Assembly (NCBI GenBank): GCA_964414595.1
Contig: CAYPXJ010000001.1
Location: 62,001 to 126,000, forward strand
Direction: 5' to 3'
Length of the DNA: 64,000 nt
Source of the DNA: CAYPXJ01 sp964414595
Lineage (GTDB): Bacteria > Pseudomonadota > Alphaproteobacteria > Rickettsiales > CAIJLX01
Shown here: positions 55,273 through 64,000 of the stretch, piece by piece
How the letters are laid out: each line of letters starts with the position of its first letter
Numbering within the stretch: position 1 is the first letter of the stretch
Translations under genes and position numbers: made by a program
The notes under the pieces: generated by a model
Seen by the model: only the letters and a program-made list of their open reading frames with translations
Databases searched by the model: none
Told to the model about the DNA's origin: nothing

Positions 55273-56289
55273 TTACTCCACATATACATCGGTCCAGAGT
55301 TCGCCTGCGTCCGGCTCCGGCGACGCTTTGGCGAATTCGACCGCTTCATTTACTTTATCTTTAATTTCCGTTTCTAATTTCTTGAACCACGCTTCGTCGG
55401 CCGCCTTTTCTGCTTCCATTACTTTTTTAAGCTGCGTCAGCGGGTCGTGTTTTTCTTTATATTCTTCGACTTCTTCCTTGCTGCGGTATTTCGCGGGGTC
55501 GGACATCGAATGGCCGCGATAGCGGTAGGTTTTCATCTCGAGAATCAACGGGCCTTTGCCAGCGCGGCAATGCGCAACGGCTTTTTCGCCGGCTTCTTTC
55601 ACTGCGAGCACATTCATGCCGTCCACTTGCCAGCCTTCGATGCCAAACGCCTCACCGCGCTTATAAAGCTCGGTAGTGGAAGAAGAGCGCTGCACGCTCG
55701 TACCCATCGCATATTGGTTATTTTCGATGACGTAAATCACCGGCAATTTCCAGAGCGCGGCCATGTTGAAGGCCTCATACACCTGGCCCTGGTTCGCCGA
55801 ACCATCGCCGAAATAGGTGAGGCTTACATGATCATTACCGCGATATTTATTAGCAAACGCGAGGCCTGTTCCAATGGGCACCGGCGCGCCGACAATACCG
55901 TGACCACCGTAAAAATGATTCTTGAGGTCATACATGTGCATTGAGCCGCCCTTGCCTTTGGAAACACCGTCTTTCCGGCCCAAAAGTTCAGCGAGGACGC
56001 GGCCCGGCTCGGCACCACAGGCCATCAGATGCCCGTGATCGCGATAGGTTGTAACGGTTTGATCGCCATGCTTCAAGCAGGCTTGCAAGCCCACCACCAC
56101 CGCTTCCTGACCAATATATAAATGGCAGAAACCGCCAATCAGGCCCATGCCGTAAAGCTGGCCCGCGCGCTCCTCAAAGCGGCGAATCAGGAGCATTTGA
56201 CGGTAAGCCTGCTGCATCTGCTGATTATTCATCACCAGTGCGCCAGATTTTTCCTTATTTTCCAGTTTCTTAGATGCGGCGGTGGCCAT
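55273..56289 (-). CDS. pdhA: Pyruvate dehydrogenase E1 alpha subunit
   Basis: This 338-residue subunit binds thiamine diphosphate: GDGSANQGQVYEAFNMAAL near 165 with ENNQYAMGTS near 195 is the TPP-binding motif, and YRYRGHSMSDPAKYR near 263 is the phosphorylation-loop region of E1-alpha. It is the first gene of the operon pdhA-pdhB-(three small genes)-pdhC-(zinc ribbon)-lpdA, all on the minus strand. Confidence 0.97.
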   Translation of the reverse strand: MATAASKKLENKEKSGALVMNNQQMQQAYRQMLLIRRFEERAGQLYGMGLIGGFCHLYIGQEAVVVGLQACLKHGDQTVTTYRDHGHLMACGAEPGRVLAELLGRKDGVSKGKGGSMHMYDLKNHFYGGHGIVGAPVPIGTGLAFANKYRGNDHVSLTYFGDGSANQGQVYEAFNMAALWKLPVIYVIENNQYAMGTSVQRSSSTTELYKRGEAFGIEGWQVDGMNVLAVKEAGEKAVAHCRAGKGPLILEMKTYRYRGHSMSDPAKYRSKEEVEEYKEKHDPLTQLKKVMEAEKAADEAWFKKLETEIKDKVNEAVEFAKASPEPDAGELWTDVYVE

Positions 56290-56367
56290 AGATCCTCAAA
56301 AATATGGCGCGAACATAATGTTAACACCCCTATTTTGCAACGAAAAATGCTTGTGCAACGCGGCAAA

Positions 56368-57531
56368 CTAGAGCCGGGAGAATGCCGCTTCCAGATCCGC
56401 CTTCAAATCCTCAACGTCTTCCAAACCAACATGAATACGAATGAGCGTACCTTTGTGTGGCCATTTTGTGGCGGTACGGTGGCGCGTATCGAAACGCAAA
56501 ATCAGGCTTTCAAACCCGCCCCACGACGCGCCAATCGCAAAATATTTCATCTTATCGACGAAACGGTAGACCGCATCATTCGCGTAATCCTTATCAAGAA
56601 TAAACGAGAGCAGACCGTTCGCACCGGTAAAATCGCGTTTCCACAAACGATGGCCTTCATCCGAAATCAACGGCGGGTAAATCACCTTTTTCACGCGCGG
56701 CTGTGCTTCCAGCCAACGCGCGATTTCAATCGCCGATTGCTGGTGCTGCGATAAACGCGCCTCCATCGTGCGCAGGCCTTTCAGCATCGCATAAACATCA
56801 TGTGCGCTGACATAATGGCCGGTATTGCGCTGCGTATTGCACACGCGCTGGAATAATTTTTCCTCGCTGAAAAGCAGCGCACCCATCATCGCGTCGGAAT
56901 GCCCGCCGACATATTTCGTCAGCGCCTGCATCGAAATATCGACGCCGTGTTTGAGCGGGTGAAAATAAAGCGGCGTTGCCCAGCTATTATCAAGCCCGGT
57001 CAGCACGCCGTGCTTCTTCGCCACCTTCACAATCGCAGGCACATCCTGCACTTCAAACGTGAGCGACCCCGGCGATTCCAGCCAGATTAATTTCGTATTC
57101 TTCTTGATAAGCTTGGCGATGCCCTCGCCAATCAGCGGATCGTAATACGTCGTTTCAACGCCGTATTTTTTGAGCTCTTTATCGCAAAAACGCCGCGTCG
57201 GGTAATAGACGCTGTCCGGCATCAGCACATGATCGCCTTCGGCGAGTAATGCCGAAAGCGCGAGTGTGACCGAAGCAAGTCCCGAAGGCTGCAGCAAACA
57301 ATGATTTGCCCCCTCCAATTCGCAAAGCGCTGTCTCGAGTGCGCGATGCGTTTCGCTACCCCAAATACCGTAACTTTTATCCCTGCTCTGGCCGCTCGCG
57401 GCTTTTTCATAGGCCTCGAGCTTTTCAAACACCAAGGTCGAGGTCTGATAGATCGGCGTATTCACCATGCCTTTGAAGGCGCCCGGCTTGCGCCCGCTGG
57501 TTGTCAGTTTCGTTTTTGATTTTTTGCTCAT
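56368..57531 (-). CDS. metC: Cystathionine beta-lyase (Cys/Met PLP family)
   Basis: This 387-residue enzyme cleaves cystathionine to homocysteine. LLQPSGLASVTLALSALL near 85, GLDNSWATPLYFHPL near 178 and SMQALTKYVGGHSDAMMG near 200 (PLP lysine in TKY) are family hallmarks. Gamma-synthase activity cannot be excluded by sequence alone. It is divergent from ahcY, so two methionine-cycle genes share the 79-bp interval between them. Confidence 0.92.
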   Translation of the reverse strand: MSKKSKTKLTTSGRKPGAFKGMVNTPIYQTSTLVFEKLEAYEKAASGQSRDKSYGIWGSETHRALETALCELEGANHCLLQPSGLASVTLALSALLAEGDHVLMPDSVYYPTRRFCDKELKKYGVETTYYDPLIGEGIAKLIKKNTKLIWLESPGSLTFEVQDVPAIVKVAKKHGVLTGLDNSWATPLYFHPLKHGVDISMQALTKYVGGHSDAMMGALLFSEEKLFQRVCNTQRNTGHYVSAHDVYAMLKGLRTMEARLSQHQQSAIEIARWLEAQPRVKKVIYPPLISDEGHRLWKRDFTGANGLLSFILDKDYANDAVYRFVDKMKYFAIGASWGGFESLILRFDTRHRTATKWPHKGTLIRIHVGLEDVEDLKADLEAAFSRL

Positions 57532-57610
57532 AATTGTTGAGTTGTAGCTTTGGCTTGGTTAATTTACAACCTCAATCCCGCTTAAAACCCAAACCGCATA
57601 AGGAAGCAAG

Positions 57611-58927
57611 ATGACCTCTATGGCCGCCAAGAAAACCGCTCAACAAGATTATAAAGTTGCCGATATTAACCTCGCCGATTGGGGCCGCAAGGAAATCACC
57701 ATCGCCGAAAGCGAAATGCCCGGCCTGATGGCGCTGCGCAAAGAATTCGGCAAAAGCCAGCCGCTGAAAGGCGCGCGCATCGTCGGCTGTTTGCATATGA
57801 CGATTCAAACCGCCGTGCTCATCGAAACGCTGCAGCATCTCGGTGCGACGATTCGCTGGTCTTCCTGCAATATTTATTCCACGCAGGATCAAGCCGCCGC
57901 CGCGATTGCCGCTGCCGGCACGCCGGTATTTGCCTGGAAAGGTGAAACGGAAGAAGAATATGATTGGTGCATCGAGCAGACGATTCACGGCCCAGATGGC
58001 TGGGTGCCGAATATGATTCTCGATGACGGTGGTGATTTAACGCTCGTCATGCACAACAAATACCCACAATATTTCAAAGATATTCGTGGTATTTCGGAAG
58101 AGACCACAACCGGCGTGCACCGCCTGTACCAAATGGCGAAAAAAGGCGAGCTGCTCTGTCCGGCGATTAATGTGAATGATTCTGTCACCAAATCGAAATT
58201 CGATAATTTGTATGGCTGCCGTGAATCGCTTGTCGATGGTATTAAACGCGCCACCGACGTGATGATCGCCGGTAAAATTGCCGTTGTGTGTGGTTACGGT
58301 GACGTTGGCAAAGGCTGCGCCGCCGCGCTCGCGAAACAAGGCGCGCAAGTATGGGTGACGGAAGTTGACCCCATCTGCGCCTTGCAAGCGGCGATGGAAG
58401 GCTACCGCGTTGTCACCATGGAAGAAGCCGCAAGCAAAGGCGATATTTTCGTCACCGCCACCGGCAACAAAGATGTCATCACGCTGGAACACATGCGCGA
58501 GATGAAAGATTGGGCGATCGTGTGCAATATCGGCCATTTCGATTCGGAAATTCAAATCAACTCGCTCAAAAATTTCACCTGGACGGAAATTAAACCGCAG
58601 GTCGATTTCGTGACGTTCCCGAATGGCAAACGCCTCATTGTGCTTGCACGGGGACGCTTGGTAAATCTCGGCTGCGCGACCGGTCACCCCAGCTTTGTGA
58701 TGAGCACAAGCTTCACCAACCAGGTGCTTGCGCAAATCGAGCTTTGGAATAACCATAAAAACTACGAACGCAAAGTGTACGTATTACCAAAACATCTCGA
58801 TGAAAAAGTCGCGGCGCTGCATTTGGAAAAAATTGGCGCGAAACTCACCACGCTTTCCAAAGATCAGGCTGATTACATCGGCGTTTCCACCGAAGGTCCT
58901 TACAAGCCGGAGCATTACCGGTATTAA
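57611..58927 (+). CDS. ahcY: Adenosylhomocysteinase
   Basis: This 438-residue enzyme hydrolyses S-adenosylhomocysteine. CLHMTIQTAVLIETL near 60, SCNIYSTQDQAAAA near 85, NLYGCRESLVDGIKR near 200, the NAD motif GYGDVGKGCAA near 230 and the C-terminal KPEHYRY are diagnostic. The segment after residue 410 forms the dimer partner's NAD site. The kinase-like gene starts at the stop codon. No SAH riboswitch fold was evident in the short 5' leader. Confidence 0.97.
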   Translation: MTSMAAKKTAQQDYKVADINLADWGRKEITIAESEMPGLMALRKEFGKSQPLKGARIVGCLHMTIQTAVLIETLQHLGATIRWSSCNIYSTQDQAAAAIAAAGTPVFAWKGETEEEYDWCIEQTIHGPDGWVPNMILDDGGDLTLVMHNKYPQYFKDIRGISEETTTGVHRLYQMAKKGELLCPAINVNDSVTKSKFDNLYGCRESLVDGIKRATDVMIAGKIAVVCGYGDVGKGCAAALAKQGAQVWVTEVDPICALQAAMEGYRVVTMEEAASKGDIFVTATGNKDVITLEHMREMKDWAIVCNIGHFDSEIQINSLKNFTWTEIKPQVDFVTFPNGKRLIVLARGRLVNLGCATGHPSFVMSTSFTNQVLAQIELWNNHKNYERKVYVLPKHLDEKVAALHLEKIGAKLTTLSKDQADYIGVSTEGPYKPEHYRY

Positions 58928-60937
58928 ATGATCGCACAGCTCGCCCACGCTTATCCTTTTACGATTGCGCTGGCGCTGCTGTGCCTATGGTTGATGGTTG
59001 TTCTTTTGTGGTATCAACGTCGCATCAAAACATGCGAAATTGCACGCAAAGCCACAGAAAGAAAATCGCAAACGCCGGAGGTGCTGGAATTTCTGCCCTT
59101 GCCTACATGGGTGCGTAATCCTAAAGGCCAAATCACCTATTGTAATCCCTCTTATGCGCGGTTGGTTGGCCTTGGTGGAGACGAATCGCAAATTATCAAT
59201 ATTCCAGAACTGCATCAAAAGAGTCTGCAACTTTTTGATCGCGTCATTGCTGCAGGCACCTCTCTGAGTGAAGCAAGTTTTATCATCAGTAACGGTGCGC
59301 GGCGTTTGCATCTTATCATCGAATCGCCCTATAAAAATGGCAGCATTGGTCTTGCGTGCGATATTCAAAGACAGGAAGAATTGAAGCAGGAAAATTCCCG
59401 CTTCCGCGCCGCACAGCAGGAATATCTGGAAAACGCCGCCAACGCGATGGTGATATTTGGCCCGGATATGCGCATTCTTGCGTGGAACGCAAACTACGAA
59501 CGTCTATGGGATCTCACGCAACCTTATCTCAGTTCGCATCCAACTTACGGCGAAATTCTGGATAAATTGCGTGCTGCGCGCAAATTACCGGAGCAAGCCA
59601 ATTTCGCGACATTCAAAGAGGAGCAGCTCGGCTGGTTCCGCACATTGCGTGAGCCGGCGCAGGATTTTCTTTACCTACCGGACGGTCGCTCGTTGCGCAT
59701 GGTGGCTATTCCTTACGCCGATGGCGGTTTGTTGATCACGTATGATGATATGAGCGATCGCCTGGCGCTAGAACGTTCCTATAACGCAACACTCGCCGTG
59801 CAGCGTGCAACGCTGGATAATTTATACGAGGCGGTTGCCGTATTTCAGGAAGACGGTCGTTTGCGTCTTTCTAATCCGCGTTTTACCGAGATGTGGCATT
59901 TGGATGGTAATTTTATTGAGCAGGCGCCGCACCTCAATGAGCTGCTCGAAAAAATCGAATTTCATTTTGATGAAAAAGAAGTGCTGCCGGAATTCCGCAA
60001 AAAATTTCTTGATCTCTTTTCCAACCGTCAGCGGCTTAAATCGCGCGTGGAATTAATTGATGGCCGCATTCTGGAATGGGTCGGCGTGCCGCTTCCCGAT
60101 GGTTCGAGTTTTGTTACGTTCCTTGATGTAACCGATGCGCAAATGAAGGAACGCGCCTTGCGCGAGCGCGCAGAAATTCTTGAGCAAGCGGATAGTATCA
60201 AAACGAAGTTTTTAGAAAACGTTTCTTATCAGCTGCGCTCGCCGCTTACCTCGATTCGCGGTTTCTCCGAAGTGCTGAAAGATGAATATTTTGGCCCGCT
60301 CAATCCAAAACAAAAAGAATACAGCATCGATATTCTCGCCGCGGCGGACGAACTGGCCGATTATATTGATAGCCTGCTTGATGTCGCCTCTATTCAATCT
60401 GGCTATATTAAATTAAACGTCAGCGAGTTCGATCTCTATCAAATGCTCGCCTCTATTTACCCTTACATTCAAGACAAGTTGAAAGCACGCGTGGTTCAGT
60501 TTGACTTCACTTGCTCACCAACGATTGGGCGCCTTCGCGGCGATGAAAAACGTTTGCGTCACGCCATTATTCATGTGCTGGAAGGCATGATTAAACTGGC
60601 CGAAAAAGGCAGCGTGCTAAAACTTTCCGTTACGGCAGAAGATGATCGCGTGTCGCTTAAATTCCAGGAAACCTACCCACACGCGCAGCAGCCTAATCTT
60701 ACAGGAACAGAACATATCGCTGTATCCATGTCGCAAAGCGCGCCGATTGCCGAAACGAAAGAAATTTTCAATTTCGCCATCGTAAAGAATTTGATCGCAC
60801 TGCATGGCGGCACATGCGATATCCGCACCGTGAGCCCCTCCTCTGGCCACGCCACCGAAATTCTCATCACACTTGATCGCCATGCGAAATCCATGCTGCA
60901 GGATTACACCGATGTCCAATTTGCCAGCGCTATCTGA
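58928..60937 (+). CDS. PAS-domain histidine-kinase-like protein, catalytically degenerate
   Basis: This 669-residue protein has a membrane helix (about 9-28), PAS-like domains (about 52-150, 165-285 and 295-410), a HisKA-like dimerisation helix at 425-455 and a remnant ATPase domain. The phospho-acceptor box reads NVSYQLRSPLTSIRGF, so the usual His is Tyr434. The N-box (expected N near 545) and the DxGxG G1 box (around 570) are also not recognisable. It therefore looks like a pseudokinase. It sits between ahcY and tsaE with no gaps, an order found in many alphaproteobacteria. Confidence 0.85.
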   Translation: MIAQLAHAYPFTIALALLCLWLMVVLLWYQRRIKTCEIARKATERKSQTPEVLEFLPLPTWVRNPKGQITYCNPSYARLVGLGGDESQIINIPELHQKSLQLFDRVIAAGTSLSEASFIISNGARRLHLIIESPYKNGSIGLACDIQRQEELKQENSRFRAAQQEYLENAANAMVIFGPDMRILAWNANYERLWDLTQPYLSSHPTYGEILDKLRAARKLPEQANFATFKEEQLGWFRTLREPAQDFLYLPDGRSLRMVAIPYADGGLLITYDDMSDRLALERSYNATLAVQRATLDNLYEAVAVFQEDGRLRLSNPRFTEMWHLDGNFIEQAPHLNELLEKIEFHFDEKEVLPEFRKKFLDLFSNRQRLKSRVELIDGRILEWVGVPLPDGSSFVTFLDVTDAQMKERALRERAEILEQADSIKTKFLENVSYQLRSPLTSIRGFSEVLKDEYFGPLNPKQKEYSIDILAAADELADYIDSLLDVASIQSGYIKLNVSEFDLYQMLASIYPYIQDKLKARVVQFDFTCSPTIGRLRGDEKRLRHAIIHVLEGMIKLAEKGSVLKLSVTAEDDRVSLKFQETYPHAQQPNLTGTEHIAVSMSQSAPIAETKEIFNFAIVKNLIALHGGTCDIRTVSPSSGHATEILITLDRHAKSMLQDYTDVQFASAI

Positions 60938-61379
60938 AAAAAAAGGCATTTTGCAAGATATCGCAGCCACCGAGCATCTCGCACAGCGCCTTGCCGCGCA
61001 GCTTCAGGTGGGCGATGTTCTTTTATTAGAAGGCGATTTGGGTGTAGGCAAAACCGCATTTTCGCGCGCACTGATAACCGCTATGGCGGGCAAAGACACA
61101 GACGTTATCAGCCCAACTTTTATGCTGCTCCAAACATATGAATCGGCGCAAGGTACGCTGTACCACTACGATTTTTATCGCCTAAAAAGCGCGAATGAAC
61201 TTACGGAACTTGGCCTGCAAGAAGCGCTAGAACAAGGCATTACGCTTATCGAATGGCCCGCACTAGCGGAAGATTTTTTGCCTACACACGCGTGGCGGCT
61301 TTCGCTTGGCTTTGGCGATTCATCAACCGCACGCACTTATAGGTTACAAGGGCCGCAGCAAAAAATGGCTAACGTCTAG
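60912..61379 (+). CDS. tsaE: tRNA threonylcarbamoyladenosine biosynthesis ATPase TsaE
   Basis: This 155-residue ATPase supports t6A37 modification of ANN-decoding tRNAs with TsaB/TsaD. LLLEGDLGVGKTAFSRALI near 35 is Walker A, SPTFMLLQTYE near 65 and HYDFYRL near 85 are family motifs, and IEWPALAEDFLP near 115 follows. The ATG at 60912 overlaps the preceding gene's end. Its 3' end overlaps the convergent mltG by about eleven bases. Confidence 0.95.
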   Translation: MSNLPALSEKKGILQDIAATEHLAQRLAAQLQVGDVLLLEGDLGVGKTAFSRALITAMAGKDTDVISPTFMLLQTYESAQGTLYHYDFYRLKSANELTELGLQEALEQGITLIEWPALAEDFLPTHAWRLSLGFGDSSTARTYRLQGPQQKMANV

Positions 61380-62550
61380 CCGGCGGCTTCGCTTCATCTT
61401 CAATTTTTATGCCCGGCAGAAAATCGAGGCTTCCGCCTGATTCTTTTTCCGCGGGCGGGGCAGCGGCTTCAGCCGGCTCCGCCGCTGGCTGAGGTGCGGC
61501 TTCTGCTTCCGGCACCACTGTAGGAACAACCGCCGGAATCGGCGTTACTGCTTTTTTCTTCGCCTGTTTTTGCGCTTTAATTTCCTTGCGATAGGATTTT
61601 ACGTTTTTCTCATGCTCGCCAAAATTTTTAGAAAAGCGATGCCCGCCTTTTCCATCTGCGACGAAATAATATTCATCCGTTTCCAGGGGATTGAGCACTG
61701 CTGCAAGCGATTGCCGGCCCGGATGCGCAATCGGCCCCGGCGGCAAGCCACCAAAAACATACGTATTATAAGGCGAATTCACTTCAAGATCTTTGAAGGT
61801 GAGTAACCGACCTAAGGTTCCCTTGCCTTCCGAAAGCGGGTAAATCACGGTAGGGTCAGCCTGCAAACGCATACCTTTACGCAAACGGTTGATATACACC
61901 GCAGCCACACGCGGCCGCTCCGCATCAAGAGACGTTTCTTTCTCAACAATCGACGCAAGCGTAATCGCTTCCAGCGGGTTTTCAAAAGGCAGATTCTGCG
62001 CGCGCGCCGCCCAATGCTCTGCCATGAATTTTTTATGCTCAATATTCATGCGCTCTACCAGCGAGCTACGCAGTTCACCGTAACTGTAATGATACGTATC
62101 CGGCATCAAAACCCCTTCCGGCACGGGCTCAGGCAGATCGCCCTTCAGTGCATCTTCTGCGCGCAATATTTCATAAATTTCATACGTCGTAAGACCTTCT
62201 GGAATGGTCAATTTGCGAATCACGGTGCGACCTTCAACCAGCGACGTAATCACCTGCTTTGGCGTAGCGCCAATCGCGAATTTATATTCACCCGCTTTAA
62301 GCGGCTTATCGATTGCCAGATAGCGATAGGCGAGTGGAAATAAAAATCCGTAGCGTATAACGCGCGCTTCCGAGAGCATTTGACCAATCTTCCGAACGCT
62401 TGCACCATCAGGAATAATTAGCACCTGCTCCATGGTTGTAGGGCCGGGCGTGCGTACATAGTCCCGAAAAAACAGAAAAACGCTGGCGGAAAGCACAATC
62501 GCCACGGCGAAGAAACCATACGCCGCGTGAATGAGCCTTCTCCACTTCAT
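61369..62550 (-). CDS. mltG: Endolytic murein transglycosylase MltG
   Basis: This 393-residue membrane protein cuts nascent peptidoglycan and ends strand growth. One membrane helix (about 7-29) precedes the YceG domain: PEGLTTYEI near 120, ITLASIVEKET near 195 (catalytic Glu) and QADPTVIY near 232. A Pro/Ala/Lys-rich tail of about 70 residues after residue 325 is an unusual extension. The ATG at 62550 is used; a TTG two codons upstream overlaps the fabF stop. Confidence 0.94.
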   Translation of the reverse strand: MKWRRLIHAAYGFFAVAIVLSASVFLFFRDYVRTPGPTTMEQVLIIPDGASVRKIGQMLSEARVIRYGFLFPLAYRYLAIDKPLKAGEYKFAIGATPKQVITSLVEGRTVIRKLTIPEGLTTYEIYEILRAEDALKGDLPEPVPEGVLMPDTYHYSYGELRSSLVERMNIEHKKFMAEHWAARAQNLPFENPLEAITLASIVEKETSLDAERPRVAAVYINRLRKGMRLQADPTVIYPLSEGKGTLGRLLTFKDLEVNSPYNTYVFGGLPPGPIAHPGRQSLAAVLNPLETDEYYFVADGKGGHRFSKNFGEHEKNVKSYRKEIKAQKQAKKKAVTPIPAVVPTVVPEAEAAPQPAAEPAEAAAPPAEKESGGSLDFLPGIKIEDEAKPPARR

Positions 62551-62552
62551 GG

Positions 62553-63809
62553 TCAAGCTTTCTTGAAAACAAGGCTGGCGTTTGTGCCGCCGAAACCGAA
62601 GGAATTCGAAAGCGCCACATCGATTTTGCGCTCTTTCGCTTTATGCGGCACAAGATCGATATCGCAACCTTCATCCGGATTATCCAGATTGAGCGTCGGC
62701 GGTGCAATTTGATCGCGCATCGCGAGAATACTGTAAATCGCTTCCACACTACCCGCCGCGCCAAGCAAATGCGCAATCGCGGATTTCGTAGAAGACATGG
62801 AAAGTTTATACGCATGATCACCGAACAGGCGTTTCACGGCTTTGAGTTCAATCAAATCGCCAACCGGCGTGGATGTGCCGTGCGCGTTGATGTAATCAAT
62901 TTCCGTTGTATTTACGCCCGCGCGCTTGAGTGCCATCGACATCGATTGGAACGCGCCTCGGCCTTCTTCATGGGGTGCCGTCACGTGATGCGCATCGCCC
63001 GAAAGCCCGTAACCCACTAGCTCGGCATAAATTTTTGCGCCGCGCTTTTTCGCGTGCTCATATTCTTCCAAAACCACAATCCCAGAACCTTCACCCATCA
63101 CGAAACCATCGCGATCTTTATCCCACGGGCGGGAGGCTTTTTCCGGCGTATCGTTGTATTTTGTTGCCAGTGCACGCGCGGCGGCAAAACCGGCCACACC
63201 GGTGCGACACTGCGCGGATTCTGTACCACCGGCCACCATCACATCTGCATCGCCAAAAATAATCAGGCGCGCCGCATCACCCAGCGCATGCGCACTCGTT
63301 GAGCAGGCGGTTACTACGGCGTGGTTAGGGCCCCGAAAACCATAATTAATAGAGATATAACCAGAGGCCAGATTGATAAGCGTGGAAGGAATAAAATGCG
63401 GGGAAAGACGGCGCGGACCCTGTTCTTTCAGCGTGAGCACGGCATTTTCAATGCCCGGCAAACCACCGATACCCGAACCGACCATCACGCCGGTGCGAAT
63501 AAAATCTTCTTCGGTTTCCGGCTTCCAGCCAGAATCGTCGATAGCTTCTTTCGCGGCCGCCAGCGCGAGTTGGATAAATGTATCCATGCGGCGCTGATCT
63601 TTCGGTGGAATATAATTATCGGCGTTGAACTCGCCTTCACCAGTACCAAAAGGCACTTCGCCCGCGATTTGTGCCGGTAAATCCGACGCATCGAATCGCG
63701 CAATTTTACGAATGCCGCATTCGCCTTTGAGAAGGCGCGACCAGTTGCGGGCTACGCCACAACCAAGTGGCGTTACCAAGCCTAAGCCGGTGACTACTAC
63801 ACGTCGCAT
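62553..63809 (-). CDS. fabF: 3-oxoacyl-ACP synthase II
   Basis: This 418-residue thiolase-fold enzyme elongates acyl-ACP. RRVVVTGLGLVTPLG opens the protein, the catalytic Cys lies in ACSTSAHALG near 168, His in INAHGTSTPVGD near 308 and in HLLGAAGSVEA near 345 (with SAIAH in place of the usual SMTGH or SAIGH). It is directly downstream of acpP, the standard order, and is followed by mltG, as in many proteobacteria. Confidence 0.96.
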   Translation of the reverse strand: MRRVVVTGLGLVTPLGCGVARNWSRLLKGECGIRKIARFDASDLPAQIAGEVPFGTGEGEFNADNYIPPKDQRRMDTFIQLALAAAKEAIDDSGWKPETEEDFIRTGVMVGSGIGGLPGIENAVLTLKEQGPRRLSPHFIPSTLINLASGYISINYGFRGPNHAVVTACSTSAHALGDAARLIIFGDADVMVAGGTESAQCRTGVAGFAAARALATKYNDTPEKASRPWDKDRDGFVMGEGSGIVVLEEYEHAKKRGAKIYAELVGYGLSGDAHHVTAPHEEGRGAFQSMSMALKRAGVNTTEIDYINAHGTSTPVGDLIELKAVKRLFGDHAYKLSMSSTKSAIAHLLGAAGSVEAIYSILAMRDQIAPPTLNLDNPDEGCDIDLVPHKAKERKIDVALSNSFGFGGTNASLVFKKA

Positions 63810-63848
63810 ATTGTTTTTGAGGGGTAAAATCGTTGCCTTGCGGACGAT

Positions 63849-64000
63849 TTACGCATGTTCCTCGATATATTTAATCGCGTCTTCAACCGTCACGATTTTT
63901 TCTGCTGCTTCATCTGGGATTTCGCAGCCAAATTCTTCTTCAAACGCCATGACNNNNNNNNNNGGCTATCAGCGCCCAGATCATCAGTGAAGCTGGAGGT
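63849..64000 (-). CDS. acpP: Acyl carrier protein, partial at window edge and gapped
   Basis: The minus strand reads SFTDDLGADS, ten N, then VMAFEEEFGCEIPDEAAEKIVTV and DAIKYIEEHA before TAA. GADS holds the serine that receives phosphopantetheine from AcpS. Family proteins have LDTVEL between those parts; that needs 17 unknown bases after the visible C, but only ten N are given, so the gap length is a placeholder and the two sides are out of frame as written. The N-terminus is outside the window. Confidence 0.93.
63954..63963. other. Assembly gap (10 N) inside acpP
   Basis: A run of exactly ten N falls next to the conserved phosphopantetheine site. As written it breaks the acpP frame, while comparison with the family predicts about 17 missing bases, so this is an assembly artefact rather than a real frameshift. 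Confidence 0.95.

Noticed and set aside
57532..57610. SAH riboswitch upstream of ahcY
   Set aside because: The 79-bp leader is short and I could not draw the conserved fold.

Overview
The window looks like an alphaproteobacterial chromosome fragment from a draft or metagenome assembly. It contains two 10-N scaffold gaps. Supporting evidence is a DUF2610 protein (a family I associate mainly with Rickettsiales and related alphaproteobacteria), split pdhA/pdhB genes with pdhC and lpd, an alphaproteobacterial-type group IV decarboxylase, the order ahcY - PAS kinase-like gene - tsaE, rpoZ-spoT-pdxJ-acpS-rnc-era, and a system I cytochrome c maturation operon. Biosynthetic and envelope genes are too complete for a highly reduced endosymbiont. 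Genus and order cannot be fixed from this sequence; no rRNA, CRISPR array, integrase or transposase gene was seen.

Layout: 1-1865 holds rnd (cut by the window edge) and xth. 1898-2145 is tRNA-Pro(CGG) with tandem upstream duplications. 2397-6481 holds a large beta-helix-like protein and a TPR/GT41 glycosyltransferase. 6564-6949 has a hairpin cluster, a 42-bp perfect palindrome and tRNA-Pro(UGG) with its own tandem duplications. 7033-12407 holds a methyltransferase, a nitronate monooxygenase-like gene, ornithine decarboxylase, queH and two unknown membrane-associated proteins. 12409-17477 has folB, guaB, an ExoD-family gene, two unknown proteins and DUF2610. 17594-22897 is the rpoZ-spoT-pdxJ-acpS-rnc-era block. 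23962-31834 is a type IV pilus/type II secretion-like cluster (ATPase, platform protein, PilM/N-, PilO- and PilP-like proteins, ABC ATPase) interrupted by a 270-bp inverted-repeat element. 31845-38855 carries AsmA-like, metF, mlaA, mlaC and a tandem ABC ATPase. 38852-43965 has yqgE, ccmH-G-F-E, a ccmD-like gene and a trypsin-like protease. 43992-50524 has mutS, an unknown gene, maeB, rpsT and a small membrane protein. 50582-56289 is the pyruvate dehydrogenase operon with small envelope peptides inserted in it. 56368-64000 has metC, ahcY, a degenerate kinase, tsaE, mltG, fabF and acpP.

Several genes work together: pdhA-pdhB-pdhC-lpd make acetyl-CoA; metF, metC and ahcY serve the methionine/SAM cycle; fabF, acpP and acpS serve fatty acid synthesis; ccmEFGH (plus possibly CcmD) assembles c-type cytochromes; mlaA, mlaC and the AsmA-like protein serve outer-membrane lipid balance.

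The most unusual signal is at the two tRNA-Pro genes. Each is preceded by two tandem units made of the first 16-17 nt of that same tRNA plus a 69- or 72-nt element. Compared between loci, the element keeps two predicted hairpins: one has a GNRA tetraloop (GGAA versus GAAA), the other shows a compensatory pair change (U-A versus C-G) and an A-U versus G-U change. This suggests a structured RNA element that inserts into, and restores, the 5' part of tRNA-Pro genes.
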